Assembly (NCBI RefSeq): GCF_037042905.1
Contig: NC_087258.1
Span: forward strand, 11,831,501-11,895,500
Source: Lytechinus pictus
Lineage: Eukaryota > Echinodermata > Echinoidea > Temnopleuroida > Toxopneustidae
Length of the DNA: 64,000 bases
Reading direction: 5' to 3'
Shown here: in pieces, positions 47,495-57,900 of the stretch
How positions within the stretch are numbered: position 1 is the stretch's first letter
Layout: each line of letters opens with the position of its first letter
Position numbers and translations under genes: made by a program
Notes under the pieces: model-generated
Databases searched by the model: none
Seen by the model: only the letters and a program-made list of their open reading frames with translations
Told to the model about the DNA's origin: nothing

Positions 47495-50400
47495 GCATGT
47501 CAAATTTTTTTCTGGTACGAAATCGTTTATTTGTGGTTGAAGATCTATTTTTTTTTTTTTTTTTTTTTGCTTGTCAAATTTTTGGGCGGACGAATTTGCC
47601 CCCCCCCTGTGGAAAAACCTAGGTACACCACTGTCTGTCATGCAACCTGTTCCTTGTCCCATGGCACTCGTCCCTCTCCTGCAATTCTAAAATCATTCTC
47701 CTTAATGGTAAGAACAGAATCGTGACAAAATAGAGAGTTGTACAATATTGTGCCTATGAATCTCAGGTAATTATGGCAGAACAGAATTCAAACATTTAAA
47801 AAGTACGAGGATTACTGAAAACTGTTTTCTGCTGCATGCATGCAACATTTGTGAAATCATGATCAAGTAAGATTTTTTTGTTACCGCTTAAGAAAAATGG
47901 TAACCAAGTTTTCAATTCCAATTGAAGCATTCAAGCAATTCATTGTCAATTTTTTTAACGAGTCATTCAATACTTTTAATGTTTTTTTTCCAACTTTATG
48001 AGCAGCATTTCAATGTTTTCATTTTTTTTTATTGGGGGGGGGGGCTGACTCAAGATTTTCCATATTTTTGATGAGTAGTTCCATATTTTAACTTTTTTCT
48101 TTGAAATACAGGAAAACCCAAGTTGAGAAATCAATACGCGGACATCCGGGACAGCTGTCTACCTCTTGCCTTAGCCACTCTTGCCTCCATTGGTTACTCC
48201 ATCTGTCTCCTGATACCTAGTCTCCAGCTCCAATATCTGACATTCATCCTCCTCCTCATCGTACCATCTTTGCTATTTGGTATTGGACCAGCAGTCGTCG
48301 GCATCGTGTAGGTATCAGGTTTTTTTTCTTTATTTTGAAAGCCGTTTTACTTCATCTATAGTACCATTTATTCGCCTGCAACGTTTACTTACGTTATCAC
48401 GTCACTGCGCGCTCTCACGTTTTTGAGTAGTTTCGTAAAAACGCGTCCTCGTTATCTGCGAAGTGTAGGGTCTACACTTTGTTATTTTGCACGCCGGTAA
48501 ATGACGCAAAGTCACAGTTTTGATTGCAAGCGCTTGTTAGTAAGATTAATCATGACGTCACCCACCAAAATGCACCCTCACAAAGATCGCAGTGTATGTG
48601 TGCAACAAAACATGCAAGTCCGAAAGTCTCACCATTTACATAAACTTTCCTGTATTCATTTCAATTTTGCAAAGTGGTAACCTATGAAGCATTTTAATCA
48701 CCGATCATATCCTGCCCTTTCTGTTTCGGTAAAATTTGGTATTTTCATAAAACGAGAGAAATTCCGGCGGTGTTCCATCCATGGAACTTTTGTGGTTTTC
48801 AGATTCGAATCTCGTTTCACAAAAGTACCTGTGCCCGGCGGTCGGCCAGCCATATACTGTGCGAGGGTGTTAGTCTGTTCCCAATGTACATTTATTTTGT
48901 TATCACGTCACGGCGCGCAGTCACGTTTCGTGAAAAAACATTCGTAGACTAGGGAGATGTTTTACGAATGTTTTTACGAGACGTGTCAGCGCGCCGTGAC
49001 ATGATAACGTGAGTAAACGTTGCAAACCCCCCACTAATTGGTTCATCTTCGGGTTCAATTTTACAAGAGATATTTTGAAAAGTTTGTTTTTTCATAATAT
49101 GTATTTTTTAATACATATTTATACTTTTATCTTATTTCAGTACATTTAAATTTCATTTAATCCATTCAGACATTTCTTGTTTATTATTTTAATTTATTCA
49201 TTATCATATTTTTCATCATTATCTTTGTTTTATTTTTTCTTATTTTGTTAATGAATTTACACAGCAAAAACTGTGGTGTTAACCGGTGTACATAGAGGAC
49301 CTCACCAGTTATTTTACACCGGTGTTAAATTTACAGTGTTAGTTTAACACCTATAGGTGTTATTACAACACCTTTGGTTGTTACATTTACACTCTTTGGT
49401 GCCATGTTCAATCTCTAGGGTGTAATTTTAACACCTCAGGGTGTGGTCCTCTATTAACACCAACTGGTGTCAGTTTTAACACCACAGTTTTTACAGTGTA
49501 TGATCTTTGTTAACAGTATCTTATTTCATCTATTTATTTATTATTTTTATTATTCATTTTCATTCTTTATATTGTGATCAATGTTTATTACATTTTATTT
49601 ATTTAATTGATTGATTTATTAATTTATTCATGTATTTATTTATTGATTTTATTCCTTTATTTCAATATTGCATGTTGAATGTTTTAATAAAGTCGTTCAC
49701 TTAAATACTTATTAACGTTTTTTTTTTTTTTTTTTTTTGGGGGGGGGGGGTCTATTTTATCTTATTCATTAAGGAAATTTGTTATTCTTTTATCGTGTTT
49801 ATTTTTCATTTATATTTTGTTTCATTTCATTTCATTTTATTTTATTTATTTATTATTTATATTTATTTATTCTTTTTTTTTTTTTTTTTTTTTTTTTGGG
49901 GGGGGGGGGGTCGTTTGCCCCATTTGTTTCATTTCCTGACCGTATCCCAATGTGACCCAACTTATTTCTGTGTGACTTGATGACTTTACAGCTTCCCGAT
50001 GCAATATTTTGCCAGTGTGTACGGTGCGATGAGAACGATCAGTGGTTTATTCAGCTTCCTCCAGTATCCCATCTTCATCCTAGTCCAGACGTATCTCGAC
50101 AATGATCCATTCTATGTAAGCATTCAACTTCATGATCATGTATTTCAGGCTAAAACGATTGTGTCTAGATTAAATGGAGTAAAAATCACTAAGTTTAATG
50201 CTGATAATTTCATCAAAATCTAAGAACAAATAACGAAGTTACTAAGTTTAGCTGCCCGGGGGTCCCACTTGCATTGACGAGTGGATACCAGGCGCGAGCA
50301 CGCGTAAAAAGGGAAAGAGTGGGCAAGTACGTTACGTATAGGCCTTATATGTAACGTTTAGGGTGTCAGAAACGATGTTTAAAATACTGAAAAGGAGATT

Positions 50401-51799
50401 CATTTCCAATACAAGTCTTGTAGGGTTTCACAAGCCAAATTCTTGTTAAGGGATGCATTTTCATAATCTGGAAAAGACTTGCTTCCCTTGTTTAGGGTGC
50501 TTTTCGAAATCCCATGGTCGCGCCTGGTATCCACTCGTCAATGGAAGTGGTTCCCCCCGAAAATTTGAATCTAATCACCCATTTCGGGGGAAAGTAATAC
50601 ATAATGCCCATTACATTGTGTTCTACAGGCATATCGTTTGTGTAGGAGGAGCAGGGAAAGGGGAATAAACGCAAAGTTGGGTGAGTTTCAGACGAATAAG
50701 CCTATGCTGTGTACATATCAGCGCATGCGAAATGGTTTAGCTGGAGAGGTGATCTGACCCATGGAATCAATTGCCACACTGTAAAAACTGTGGTGTTAAA
50801 ACTGACACCAGTGGGTCTTTAATAGAGGACCACACCCTCTGGTGTTAAAATTACACCCTAGAGATTGAATATAACACCAAAGAGTGTACATGTATTAACC
50901 AAAGGTGTTGCAATAACACCTATAGGTGCTAAACTAACACTGTCAATTTAACACCGGTGTAAAATAACTGATGTGGTCCTCTATGTACACCGGTTAACAC
51001 CGCAGTTTTTGCTGTGCAGTGATCCACCAATAATCCACATTAGATGCAACATCGATTCGATGGACTATAATGATTTATATCTAAGTCTGAATTCAGTAAG
51101 TTTTTCCTCACTCAATATGTACTCGATTTGTTTGAAAAACCACTTTCTTATCCATGTCACAATCTATATAACGCATGTCTCCATCCTGCTGGAGTCATGA
51201 TAGTCATGGTAGTACAGTCCTGCCGCGAGCTCAGGCAGGCAAATGGCAGGGCATGCTGGTATCGTATGAAAGAATTTTGCACACGAAAAGCAAGATCTAT
51301 AGGGCCTGTAACACAAAGCTTGGCAATGATTGTAGAACAGTTTTCTACGTTCGATTGTATTGACTATAATGTACAATCAATCTAGAAAATCGAGTCTATG
51401 ATTAATCGTTAACTTTTGTGTTACCGGACTTTAATGTTGCGTTGTAGAGGTTTGCGAAAGGTGGCTATTATAAATGGGCTGATGACGCCGTGTCCACACT
51501 TTCCCTTTTTTGTGTTCTCAGATGAAATCATAATTATTTTACAGAGCAGGAATAAATCAATAGAATGTAAAACAAGAAATCACACTAAACTGGGTGTATT
51601 TTAATCAATAAATCATCACGTTGATATATTGGAGTCATGAAGTGAAATAACACTTCCATTTCCCCTTCCATTGCAGGTTACCGTTGGTTTCATCGTTGCT
51701 GATATTTTGACGCTTATCTTACCTGCCGCCCTCTACGTCAAGAGTAGACAGCAACTTTTGGGGACGCATAACAACGACAGGGCAGACAGGAGTAATTAA
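40157..51799 (+). CDS. SLC43: SLC43-family (LAT3/LAT4/EEG1-like) transporter, complete
   Basis: Major facilitator superfamily membrane transporter of the SLC43 type; vertebrate members carry large neutral amino acids or purine bases across the plasma membrane. Nine coding exons (40157-40348, 42156-42340, 43095-43218, 44193-44285, 44893-45721, 47213-47326, 48112-48307, 49992-50115, 51677-51799) sum to 1980 nt, exactly 659 codons plus stop, with all phases consistent. The start ATG is in accATGg context. Visible features: TM1 in exon 1; first extracellular loop with NTT and NIS sequons; the TM2-3 signature DRFGTR in exon 2; a second-half GGLLMDR motif in exon 6; and about 12 hydrophobic segments. 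Between TM6 and TM7 lies a hydrophilic Cys-rich loop of about 190 residues, much longer than I expect for the family, which accounts for 659 residues against roughly 490-570 in vertebrates. The paralogue and substrate cannot be assigned from sequence reading. It is convergent with the ependymin-like gene downstream. Confidence 0.92.
40426..40592. mobile_element. MITE, cactctaaa...tttagagtg
   Basis: cactctaaaaaaatgaggtg to cacttcattttttagagtg, inverted; contains aaggacatta and its mirror. Lies in SLC43 intron 1. Confidence 0.85.
41090..41300. repeat. Degenerate ggtgtt/aacacc element
   Basis: Many ggtgtta and aacacc words in both orientations, resembling a decayed TA-type MITE. Preceded by (gt)n and a G-tract at 40963-40994. 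Confidence 0.55.
41326..41935. mobile_element. TTAA-flanked MITE
   Basis: ttaaagggatagatactcca to tctggagtacccctttaa, TTAA both sides; shares aaaatttcatcaaaatctg with the other families. Confidence 0.88.
42156..42340 (+). CDS. SLC43: SLC43-like exon 2
   Basis: Acceptor cttag, donor gtgagt. It begins HNISTDTSNP (NIS sequon), then CPEQADRLQLVFSVATASQ, TM2, and the MFS loop signature FDRFGTR. It ends in two bases of an Arg/Ser codon. Confidence 0.92.
42372..42685. repeat. Minisatellite, about 33-bp unit with aattgcaac
   Basis: About ten degenerate units of acttaaaattgcaacaaaac type beginning some 30 bp after the exon-2 donor of the SLC43-like gene. Confidence 0.85.
43095..43218 (+). CDS. SLC43: SLC43-like exon 3
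   Basis: Acceptor ttag, donor gttagt. It encodes two hydrophobic helices (FLMLSGYLMMALSS and FPATVCFTLGGVILLLSS), probably TM3-TM4, ending SSMQ in phase 0. Its last bases and donor are the first unit of a tandem repeat that continues into the intron. Confidence 0.92.
43211..43665 (+). repeat. Triplicated exon-3 donor region of SLC43-like gene
   Basis: Three units of about 166-171 bp. Each starts with a version of ccatgcag|gt (GT at 43219, 43390 and 43556) and contains agtcagac, ttcttgtttaacaccact and aaaagtaaactg. The first unit holds the real exon end. Confidence 0.9.
43695..43826. mobile_element. MITE, gtaacacaaagnttagc family
   Basis: ggggtccgtaacacaaagta to atctttgtgttacaggcccc, inverted; acgattgattg and caatcaatcgt pair inside. 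Confidence 0.88.
43827..44892. other. SLC43 introns 3-4, nothing recognised apart from exon 4
   Basis: C-tract followed by A-tract at 44575-44597. Otherwise AT-rich without repeats I can name. Confidence 0.5.
44193..44285 (+). CDS. SLC43: SLC43-like exon 4
   Basis: A 93-nt exon between cgaaacag and gtgaga. It encodes IGNLFGRNKSTVITIINAMY and then SASIIMSVIAK. The NLFGRNKSTV segment resembles the SLC43 block before TM5. Phase 0 at both ends. Confidence 0.9.
44893..45721 (+). CDS. SLC43: SLC43-like exon 5 with expanded central loop
   Basis: An 829-nt exon. It begins RSHEAGFSINTFFFILTGS (TM6) and FLPTKFIPWPLP, then about 190 hydrophilic residues with around ten cysteines and many Gly, Asp, Glu and Lys. 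It re-enters membrane-like sequence at CLWSMPFFLLLLWQAFLEID (TM7). The donor is ggtaatg, with the exon ending at 45721 (phase 1). The loop holds a weak internal repeat (LSQNRVDFIG...ACGMG against LSEQNKVDISG...VCGDM). Confidence 0.9.
45966..46128 (-). mobile_element. Class-II tRNA-like SINE, copy 1
   Basis: The minus strand reads tgccgagcggtctaaggcgc (A-box region of Leu/Ser-type tRNA) and gtggttcgatcacaggc (B box), followed by tail sequence to ttagacttgctatc. Confidence 0.75.
46129..46412. repeat. (CTA)n and (AGT)n tracts, copy 1
   Basis: A run of cta triplets (46129-46200), a gaagtagta-rich middle, then agt/agc triplets to about 46410. Confidence 0.95.
46579..46740 (-). mobile_element. Class-II tRNA-like SINE, copy 2
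   Basis: Duplicate of the previous entry within the tandem unit, nearly identical in sequence. Confidence 0.75.
46741..47024. repeat. (CTA)n, (AGC)n and (AGT)n tracts, copy 2
   Basis: A short cta run, the same middle, then (agc)n at 46913-46941 and about 70 bp of pure (agt)n. Tract lengths differ from copy 1. Confidence 0.95.
47213..47326 (+). CDS. SLC43: SLC43-like exon 6
   Basis: The acceptor ccggcag at 47206-47212 is chosen because it alone keeps phase 1; cag at 47214-47216 would break the frame. It reads VSWYIDAFSIIQFLVLIVGP then LGGLLMDRNNVF, a helix followed by the second-half MFS loop motif. Donor gtaagt at 47327. Confidence 0.9.
47409..47633. mobile_element. Small hAT-like element in SLC43 intron 6
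   Basis: Ends cactagcgtacc and ggtacaccactg. Flanks tctgtcac and tctgtcat match 7 of 8. The interior has a G-tract, a C-tract, two T-tracts and repeated ttttgc(a/t)tgtcaaattttt. Confidence 0.8.
47634..48111. other. SLC43 intron 6, nothing recognised
   Basis: AT-rich, G-tract at 48035-48044. Confidence 0.5.
48112..48307 (+). CDS. SLC43: SLC43-like exon 7
   Basis: Acceptor atacag. It reads RKPKLRNQYADIRDSCLPLA, then two hydrophobic segments (LASIGYSICLLIPSL and LTFILLLIVPSLLFGIGPAV). The donor gtaggt at 48308 is chosen so the split Val codon joins exon 8; reading straight through would hit a stop at once. Confidence 0.9.
48378..49024. mobile_element. Foldback element in SLC43 intron 7
   Basis: tgcaacgtttacttacgtta at the left mirrors taacgtgagtaaacgttgca at the right. 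The interior repeats acgtcac, gcgcgc and cacgttt in both orientations; markedly GC-richer and CpG-richer than its surroundings. Confidence 0.85.
49260..49498. mobile_element. TA-type MITE, cacagcaaaaac...gtttttacagtg
   Basis: TA on both sides (49258-49259, 49499-49500). Full of ggtgtta/taacacc words. Inverted relative to 50777-51016. Confidence 0.88.
49716..49910. repeat. Two T-tract/G-tract junctions
   Basis: Two separate runs of about 20 T followed by about 11-12 G, roughly 150 bp apart with a tttat-rich spacer, just before SLC43 exon 8. Confidence 0.9.
49992..50115 (+). CDS. SLC43: SLC43-like exon 8
   Basis: Acceptor tttacag, donor gtaagc. It reads FPMQYFASVYGAMRTISGLF and SFLQYPIFILVQTYLDNDPFY. 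The FASVYG...LLxxPxF pattern is typical of the SLC43 C-terminal half. The exon sits between two inverted copies of one MITE. Confidence 0.92.
50777..51016. mobile_element. TA-type MITE, inverted copy
   Basis: cactgtaaaaactgtggtgt to gtttttgctgtg. Reverse complement of 49260-49498 with modest divergence. Confidence 0.88.
51302..51432. mobile_element. MITE, gtaacacaaagnttagc family
   Basis: gggcctgtaacacaaagctt to acttttgtgttaccgg, inverted; last SLC43 intron. Confidence 0.8.
51677..51799 (+). CDS. SLC43: SLC43-like exon 9 (stop)
   Basis: Acceptor ttgcag. It encodes a final helix VTVGFIVADILTLILPAALY and a short polar cytosolic tail ending NDRADRSN, then TAA at 51797-51799. No AATAAA is close downstream; attaaa at 52228 is a weak candidate polyadenylation signal. 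Confidence 0.92.
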   Translation, partial: VTVGFIVADILTLILPAALYVKSRQQLLGTHNNDRADRSN

Positions 51800-52440
51800 A
51801 ACCCTCATTCACTCTAAAACGCAACTCACCAAAAAATTAATACACGTCATGTCCTCATTATTTGATATTATATACAAATACATAACTTCATGAAAAAATA
51901 GGGACGAGATTTCACTGCAAAATCTAATTTATTCCTTCCATTAAAATAGAAAATTTAACAGCATTGCAGCAGAACAAGTGAAAAAGTTTTAAAAAAAAGA
52001 TAATCAGCTTGCTTTATTTGACCTCAATGGGAGAGGGTATCATTACAATCATGTAGTATTGTCTTTAAATTGTTGATGCATTTTCATATGGTGTAGCTTT
52101 ATATAGAGCGATACACTAGTGCATCTCAGCCTCACAAATGAGTATTGTACAACAAACAATATTATTAATCTCCAAATCAGATAGATTTCCTGCAAATTGC
52201 CTTTTACTTTTATATTAACTGTTTTCAATTAAATTGATAAAAACCTATAGAGATTGGGTGGTTCTTTTCAGGACCAACACTTGCCCAAGAAAGATACATG
52301 GTGTACCGTGAAACCTACTACACTAAAAGCCTATTGTGCATCAATTTTGGCTATATATGCCAATACCTATAACTAATCGGACTCAAAATAAGAATTAACG
52401 AAATTGTGTGAAGTGTGAACTGCTTAACGTGGTGAACTGT
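51800..52440. other. SLC43 3' flank, nothing recognised
   Basis: Presumed 3' UTR and spacer; attaaa at 52228 is the best hexamer seen. Confidence 0.4.
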
Positions 52441-52583
52441 GCCCTGTTTCATAAAGAATTGTTATAACAACAAATGCACGATTTCTATAACAAATTTACT
52501 ACCAGCCAATCAGAATGGTGGATTTCAGTAGCTTTTAACTGTTAATCCAAATTGGTTATTATAAACTGTTTCATGAAACGGGC
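52441..52583. mobile_element. MITE, gtttcataaag...family
   Basis: gccctgtttcataaagaatt to ctgtttcatgaaacgggc; homologous to 37377-37523 (taacaaattta, agccaatcag, tggatttcag). Confidence 0.8.
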
Positions 52584-52689
52584 CTATTGTCTCTTAGAAG
52601 AAAGTTGGCAGGTGGTAGGCCTTGAGATCGAAGTCTGGAAGAGCTCGAGAAAAGCGTGGTGACACACGGTTACCCTGTGGTACAGTAAA

Positions 52690-52973
52690 TGTGAAGAGGG
52701 GGGGGGGTAAGGAAGATGGGTTGGGATTGAGTAAAATGAGAGGGAGGGCAAAATAAGAGAAGGGGTTGATGAATGACGGCAAAAATCGAGAAAGGTCAAG
52801 ATGGTGTAAAGGGAGGATGGGGGTGAGAGGAGAAAGAGAGGGGAAAGAGAGGAGTATAGATCCGAGGGTGAATAAAGGGAGAGGTAGCGGAGAGAAAGGA
52901 TAGAGAAAGAAAAAAACAGACACAAAGATGGAAAGAAAGATTGAAAGAAAGAGAGACAGAAAGAAAGAAAGAT

Positions 52974-53004
<31 letters not shown>

Positions 53005-53005
53005 C

Positions 53006-53071
<66 letters not shown>

Positions 53072-53160
53072 GGGGAGAGAAAGAAAGGAAAGGGGAAAAA
53101 GAAAGGGTGGCATGGATTAGGAAGAAAGGAGGAAGAGATTGCGGGGAGAGGGGGGGGGTT
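52690..53160. repeat. Purine tract with (GAAA)n
   Basis: Nearly all G and A on the + strand for about 470 bp; (gaaa)n with few interruptions at 52930-53070. Confidence 0.97.
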
Positions 53161-53739
53161 CCAAGGAAATATAATAAAATATTGATGGTATTTTAGAACT
53201 CAATTTTTGTTGAATGCATTCATTAGAGCCCGTATCAATTAATAATGAGATGATTATTTTCAAAATAGGAGTGGGTACTTCGTAAAACACATGTTGCATG
53301 AAAAATGCGATTTAAAATTGACAATCAAAGGGAAAATAATAATAAAAAAGTCAGATCCTCGGCAATTCTATTGTTAGGCTGTTATTCAAATGGAAATTGC
53401 ACAATTGGTAGTATTCTCATTATATCATAGCAATTACTTAGTAAACCTAGGCCTAGTTAGACCATTGTATAAATATTTCCGGGATGATAGTCGCCATTTC
53501 ATTCGCCAAAGAACAACTTATTTTAATTACGCAGTAACTTTTTTGTAAAATAATAATAATGATAATAATAAAACATTGATATTTATGTTTTGAAATTATA
53601 AGAATAGAATACAAATAAAAGTGTGAACTGAATTATTTCTTTCATCTAGAGTTAAACATCAAAATACCACCCAAAGACTTTTTGAGCATGTCTTTCTGAT
53701 TTTATTTTTATTTTTTTGTATTTTCATACACTAATATAG

Positions 53740-54245
53740 GGTGTAAGAGGATCACACCAACCCCGCTTTTCAGGGCCATGATGTGTAAACAGTGACACAG
53801 GTAGACGTGAATGAATGACAACCCGGGTGTTAAAATACACTGGAGAGTTAAACTAGAATCAAAGGTGTCATATTAAAAACCACATTGGGTGTCGAACACC
53901 ATGAATCTAATACTGATGTGAACATCTTCGCGTGGTTGTGTAATATATATACACCCGGTGGTTTATAATATATACTACAGTTTGACACCAAAGTTTTCTT
54001 TCGATTGGAGTTTTACTAACAACCGAAGGTGTCACATTAAGACAGTAGGGGTGTTGAACAGATACCACTGGATGTTGAACAAAAACCATGAATCTAACAC
54101 TGATGTGAACGTTTTGGTGTGGTCAAGTAAGATACAACAGGATGTTTGTTCAAAATACGAGTTTAACACCAAAGGTTTTCCATTGGAGTTTTGACTAAGA
54201 ACCATGGCAACTGGGTGTTAAATAAAATTGCCAGAAACCGAACAC
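53740..54245. repeat. Degenerate ggtgt/acacc region
   Basis: Dispersed ggtgt and acacc words and two partial copies of a phrase (catgaatctaa.actgatgtgaac at 53900 and 54087), i.e. an imperfect duplication of about 190 bp. Confidence 0.65.
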
Positions 54246-54350
54246 TCCTGTTAAAGTTTTCCCTGTGTGTGACTGTGGCGTAAAAGTGGATAAGACACAC
54301 ACGCAACATGTTGGGCAACTTACTGTCCACTGTGTTGGGTAATGTATGGT

Positions 54351-54460
<110 letters not shown>

Positions 54461-54598
54461 GCAATTATTATCAAATTTAGCAAATTTATTACACATTTAT
54501 TAGTTTTTATTACCCAATTTGGGCAGAATTTAACCAATAGTTGTGTGGGCAGTATGTTGCCCAGGGTTGGATAAAGGTTGGGCATTTTTGCCCAACTA

Positions 54599-54837
54599 CA
54601 CTGCAAAAAATCCGGTGTTAATTTACCACCAGCCCGGAATCTATATATGTCCACACCAGAGAAGTGCTAAAGAACACCGGTTTGGTATTAGTCTAACACC
54701 AGATAGGTGATACAACACCAATTATTTTTAAAACAGCATCGGTTTGATTCCAAACTGGTGTTGATTCAATACTTCTCTGGTGTGGACATATATAGATTCC
54801 GGGCTGGTGTTAAATCAACACCGGAGTTTTTGCAGTG
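54599..54837. mobile_element. TA-type MITE next to ependymin-like last exon
   Basis: cactgcaaaaaatccggtgt to ggagtttttgcagtg, with TA flanks. The end lies 20 bp from the last ependymin-like exon, so readthrough translation would enter it. Confidence 0.88.
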
Positions 54838-54857
54838 TATTTTAAGAGTACACCTAC

Positions 54858-54949
54858 CCTGCGACATGAGTCCGGTGGTGTAAACCAAGCATCAGGGTTA
54901 GGAATCCCAACGGCCATGTTTACAAAGCCAGATGTGCTCATGAACTTCA
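54858..54949 (-). CDS. EPDR: Ependymin-like exon 5 (C-terminal block)
   Basis: The acceptor ataacag joins in phase. It reads VKFMSTSGFVNMAVGIPNPD then AWFTPPDSCRR, the characteristic last block of ependymins with its final Cys. It is followed by GTAGGT, a good donor; alternatively the frame continues 15 residues into MITE sequence before TAA. No downstream terminal exon could be recognised. Confidence 0.85.
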
Positions 54950-57900
54950 CTGTTATAAAATAATATAACAATCACGTGTTTTATTTCGCATGATTTTCTC
55001 GACTGATAATACATTTTATAAAGAAAATAATTAATTAATACCGTAATATGAATATTATTTATTCAGGATAACAGAGAATAAGACAAAGAAACTGTTTTAC
55101 ATCTTGGTCATGTTCAGTTTAAAATCATCAGACTCATACAATACAAATTCTTTAAAAAACCAATGAGGGGTATATAGCAAGACATAAGGCAACAAATACA
55201 GTGAAAATATCAAAAGGGATTTCGATCAACAAATTTAGGATGGAAAATGAGGTATGACTTGAATTCCATTGTACCATGAAGTTTTCACATATTATAACAT
55301 CTGTATTGTTTTTATATTGGGATACTTTGAGACCCCCCCTCCTTAACACAAAGGTTAGCGATTAATCACTAAATGAAATGGCCTATCAAAATCATCATTG
55401 CATGCGTATTTTGCTCAGAAGACTGACTAGGAACCAATCAGAATTGCTCTTTCAAATTAGCTCCGTATTAAAAAAAAAAAAATCTGGGCTCCGTAACAAA
55501 ACAAAATTGAAATCAATAATTGCTAAACCAAGATCATGGTTACCATGGTTTCGTGTGCACTCTGTTCAAAACTCCTACCGTTACCCAATCAGAGTTGTTG
55601 TTTCATATTTGCAGTTCATCGCAAACTTTGGTTATTGGGGCCCATAACGTGACAGGATTGGCTCACCTGTTGAATTCCAATATGGGTCAAACTTCTGTCC
55701 GATGAGTGCGATGGTAAGAGGGTAACAGTTCTTGTGGACGACGGTGGCATATGCCAATGTGTCCTCCGGCACATGGGGATAGTGGATTCCATAAGTGTAA
55801 CAATCTGCTACCAGTCCATTCTTGCCTCCAAAAGTCATCTGCGCCTGGAACTCGGCATTGCCTAAATTAACGAAGCAACCAAAATAATGATAAAATATAT
55901 TTACGTGATTGGAATGAAAATATATCGGCATACACGTTGTGTAATAAAGGAAGGTATAAACGGGACAGTTAATAACGATGAAACATCAGTCAGTGGCGGA
56001 TCCAGGGGGGAGGGGCACATCCGGCCCGTGCCCCTCTACTTTGAGAGTCATATTAAATCTTTCATCCACAAGTTTCGTTTTGTGTTTTTTTTTGCTTGTC
56101 ATATTTTACGTGGACAAAATTATGTGTTATTGGAACCCTTTGTACTTTCTCACAAAAAGAGGTATAAAAAAAGTAAGACTTGGTTTTCTAGTTTCCATCC
56201 TTATATTCACTCATTCACTGGAGGTCGATTTTCAGAGAGCAATACAAATCGGTTATTTTACTCACCGGGAAGGCAATTGTTTGGTGGCGGTTGTGTGATT
56301 GCCTGCTTCATACACTTCTCCGTCTTGCCGTCGTAGTAAATCACCCATTGTACTTGCTGATTCGTGGCAATGAAAATGGTGAAATTTGAAGAAAAAAAAA
56401 CATGCTAACCATTCTAATAATGAAGATGATGGCGTTGTAGTTGATGACAAGGACAATGAAGACGAAGCAGTGGCGTAATGACCCCCCCCCCCAAAAAAAA
56501 AAATGTGTGGGGGCAGACATGGTGTATCAGGCAAAATTTGTATAAAAAGAGTAGATTTAAAAATGGCGAGAGAGCGAGGCGAGTAAAAAAGGGACATTTA
56601 ATGGCTAAAATCGAATCCCCCTTCTCCTTGTTTCCTTGGTCGTGAAAAAGTTGGGGGCCGCGGAGCCCCGACATTTTCACGACCAAACTGGTATATTGAT
56701 GTAGTCCTCACCTCAGTATAATTCTGGATTATACGCCATGATGACTGCCAGGACCGACCGGGGTGTACGGTCAGATAGTAGCCATAGTCTCCGTTGCGGA
56801 AATCAAAAGCTCCGTTGGCGTAGCTGGCGTAGGCTGTGGACTGTCCATCATATTGAAAGCTTTTCGTTGTACCTTAATAAGTAAATTAATCATTCCAAAA
56901 TGGTGTATCAAATGGGTACTCCGGAATGAAAATGATAATGTTTGAATAAATAGAGTAAAATTCAGCGTGTAAAACATCGAAAATGCCTTCAAAATCTCAG
57001 GGCCCTGGGAACTTGTTTTAAATTTTACTGGGGGTGCTGATGTCAATTTGGTAAGCAAAAAAAAACAAGTTTTCACTACAAAATATAGGTCATTTTGTTT
57101 ACATTTCTACATTTTTAACACCTACCAGAATTCCTGGGGTGGCTACCTCTGGAGAACAATACACGCCACACCCCGGCAACCTCTCCAGGGCTATGCACAA
57201 TCTTATAAAGAATAATGAAGTTATTGAATTTCACATTCCAGTGATATTTTGTGAAAACATCATTAATGGGCTGATGATTACATCTTGTTCCAACTTTGCT
57301 TTTATTATCTTATCATATGAAATGATAATTAGTTCATTTTCTTATATTGTGCAAAAAAAAAACATGTCTCCCTTGTGGCAAATAAGTGTCAGCAATGGTT
57401 ATCTTACACAGTATAAGCCAATCCTACTTTTACATTATTGGAGGGAAATGAGTTTAAATAATTTTTTTTTTAAATAAATACTAAATAATAAGTAGGCATA
57501 GGGAGATAATCAGCTTGCTCATTGCATATTCATGAGGACATACACAAAAGAACTGTTTCACCGAAAATCTGAAATGTCATTACTTTTGTTATCCATCGTC
57601 CGATTTCGATGAATTTTCAGTATATTGTGTGTCCGATTGAATTTATCTGATCAAATTATATTATTTTCAGCTTGGGATAGGCCTAGCATGCATTAAAAAA
57701 TGTATTAAAAAAAAACATTTTTATGCATGTTTATTGGAAAAAAAAGATGGGTTACGTGGCCCCTGAAACAGTATCAAACACTTTTGGCTGACAATGTACA
57801 AAGTGGTTGGACACCAGTCACCAGTCTGCAATTTAATACAATTTAATACCGGTGTGTTGGCTCAGTTGGTAGAGCGTCCGTCTCACAACCGGGAGGTCGG

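Noticed and set aside
52584..53113. Phe/Leu/Ser-rich frames of about 105-113 codons on the minus strand
   Set aside because: They are the complement of the purine-rich (GAAA)n tract.
55887..56336. 149-codon + strand frame
   Set aside because: It runs antisense across ependymin-like exon 3 and its introns and includes a transposon end; no similarity of its own.
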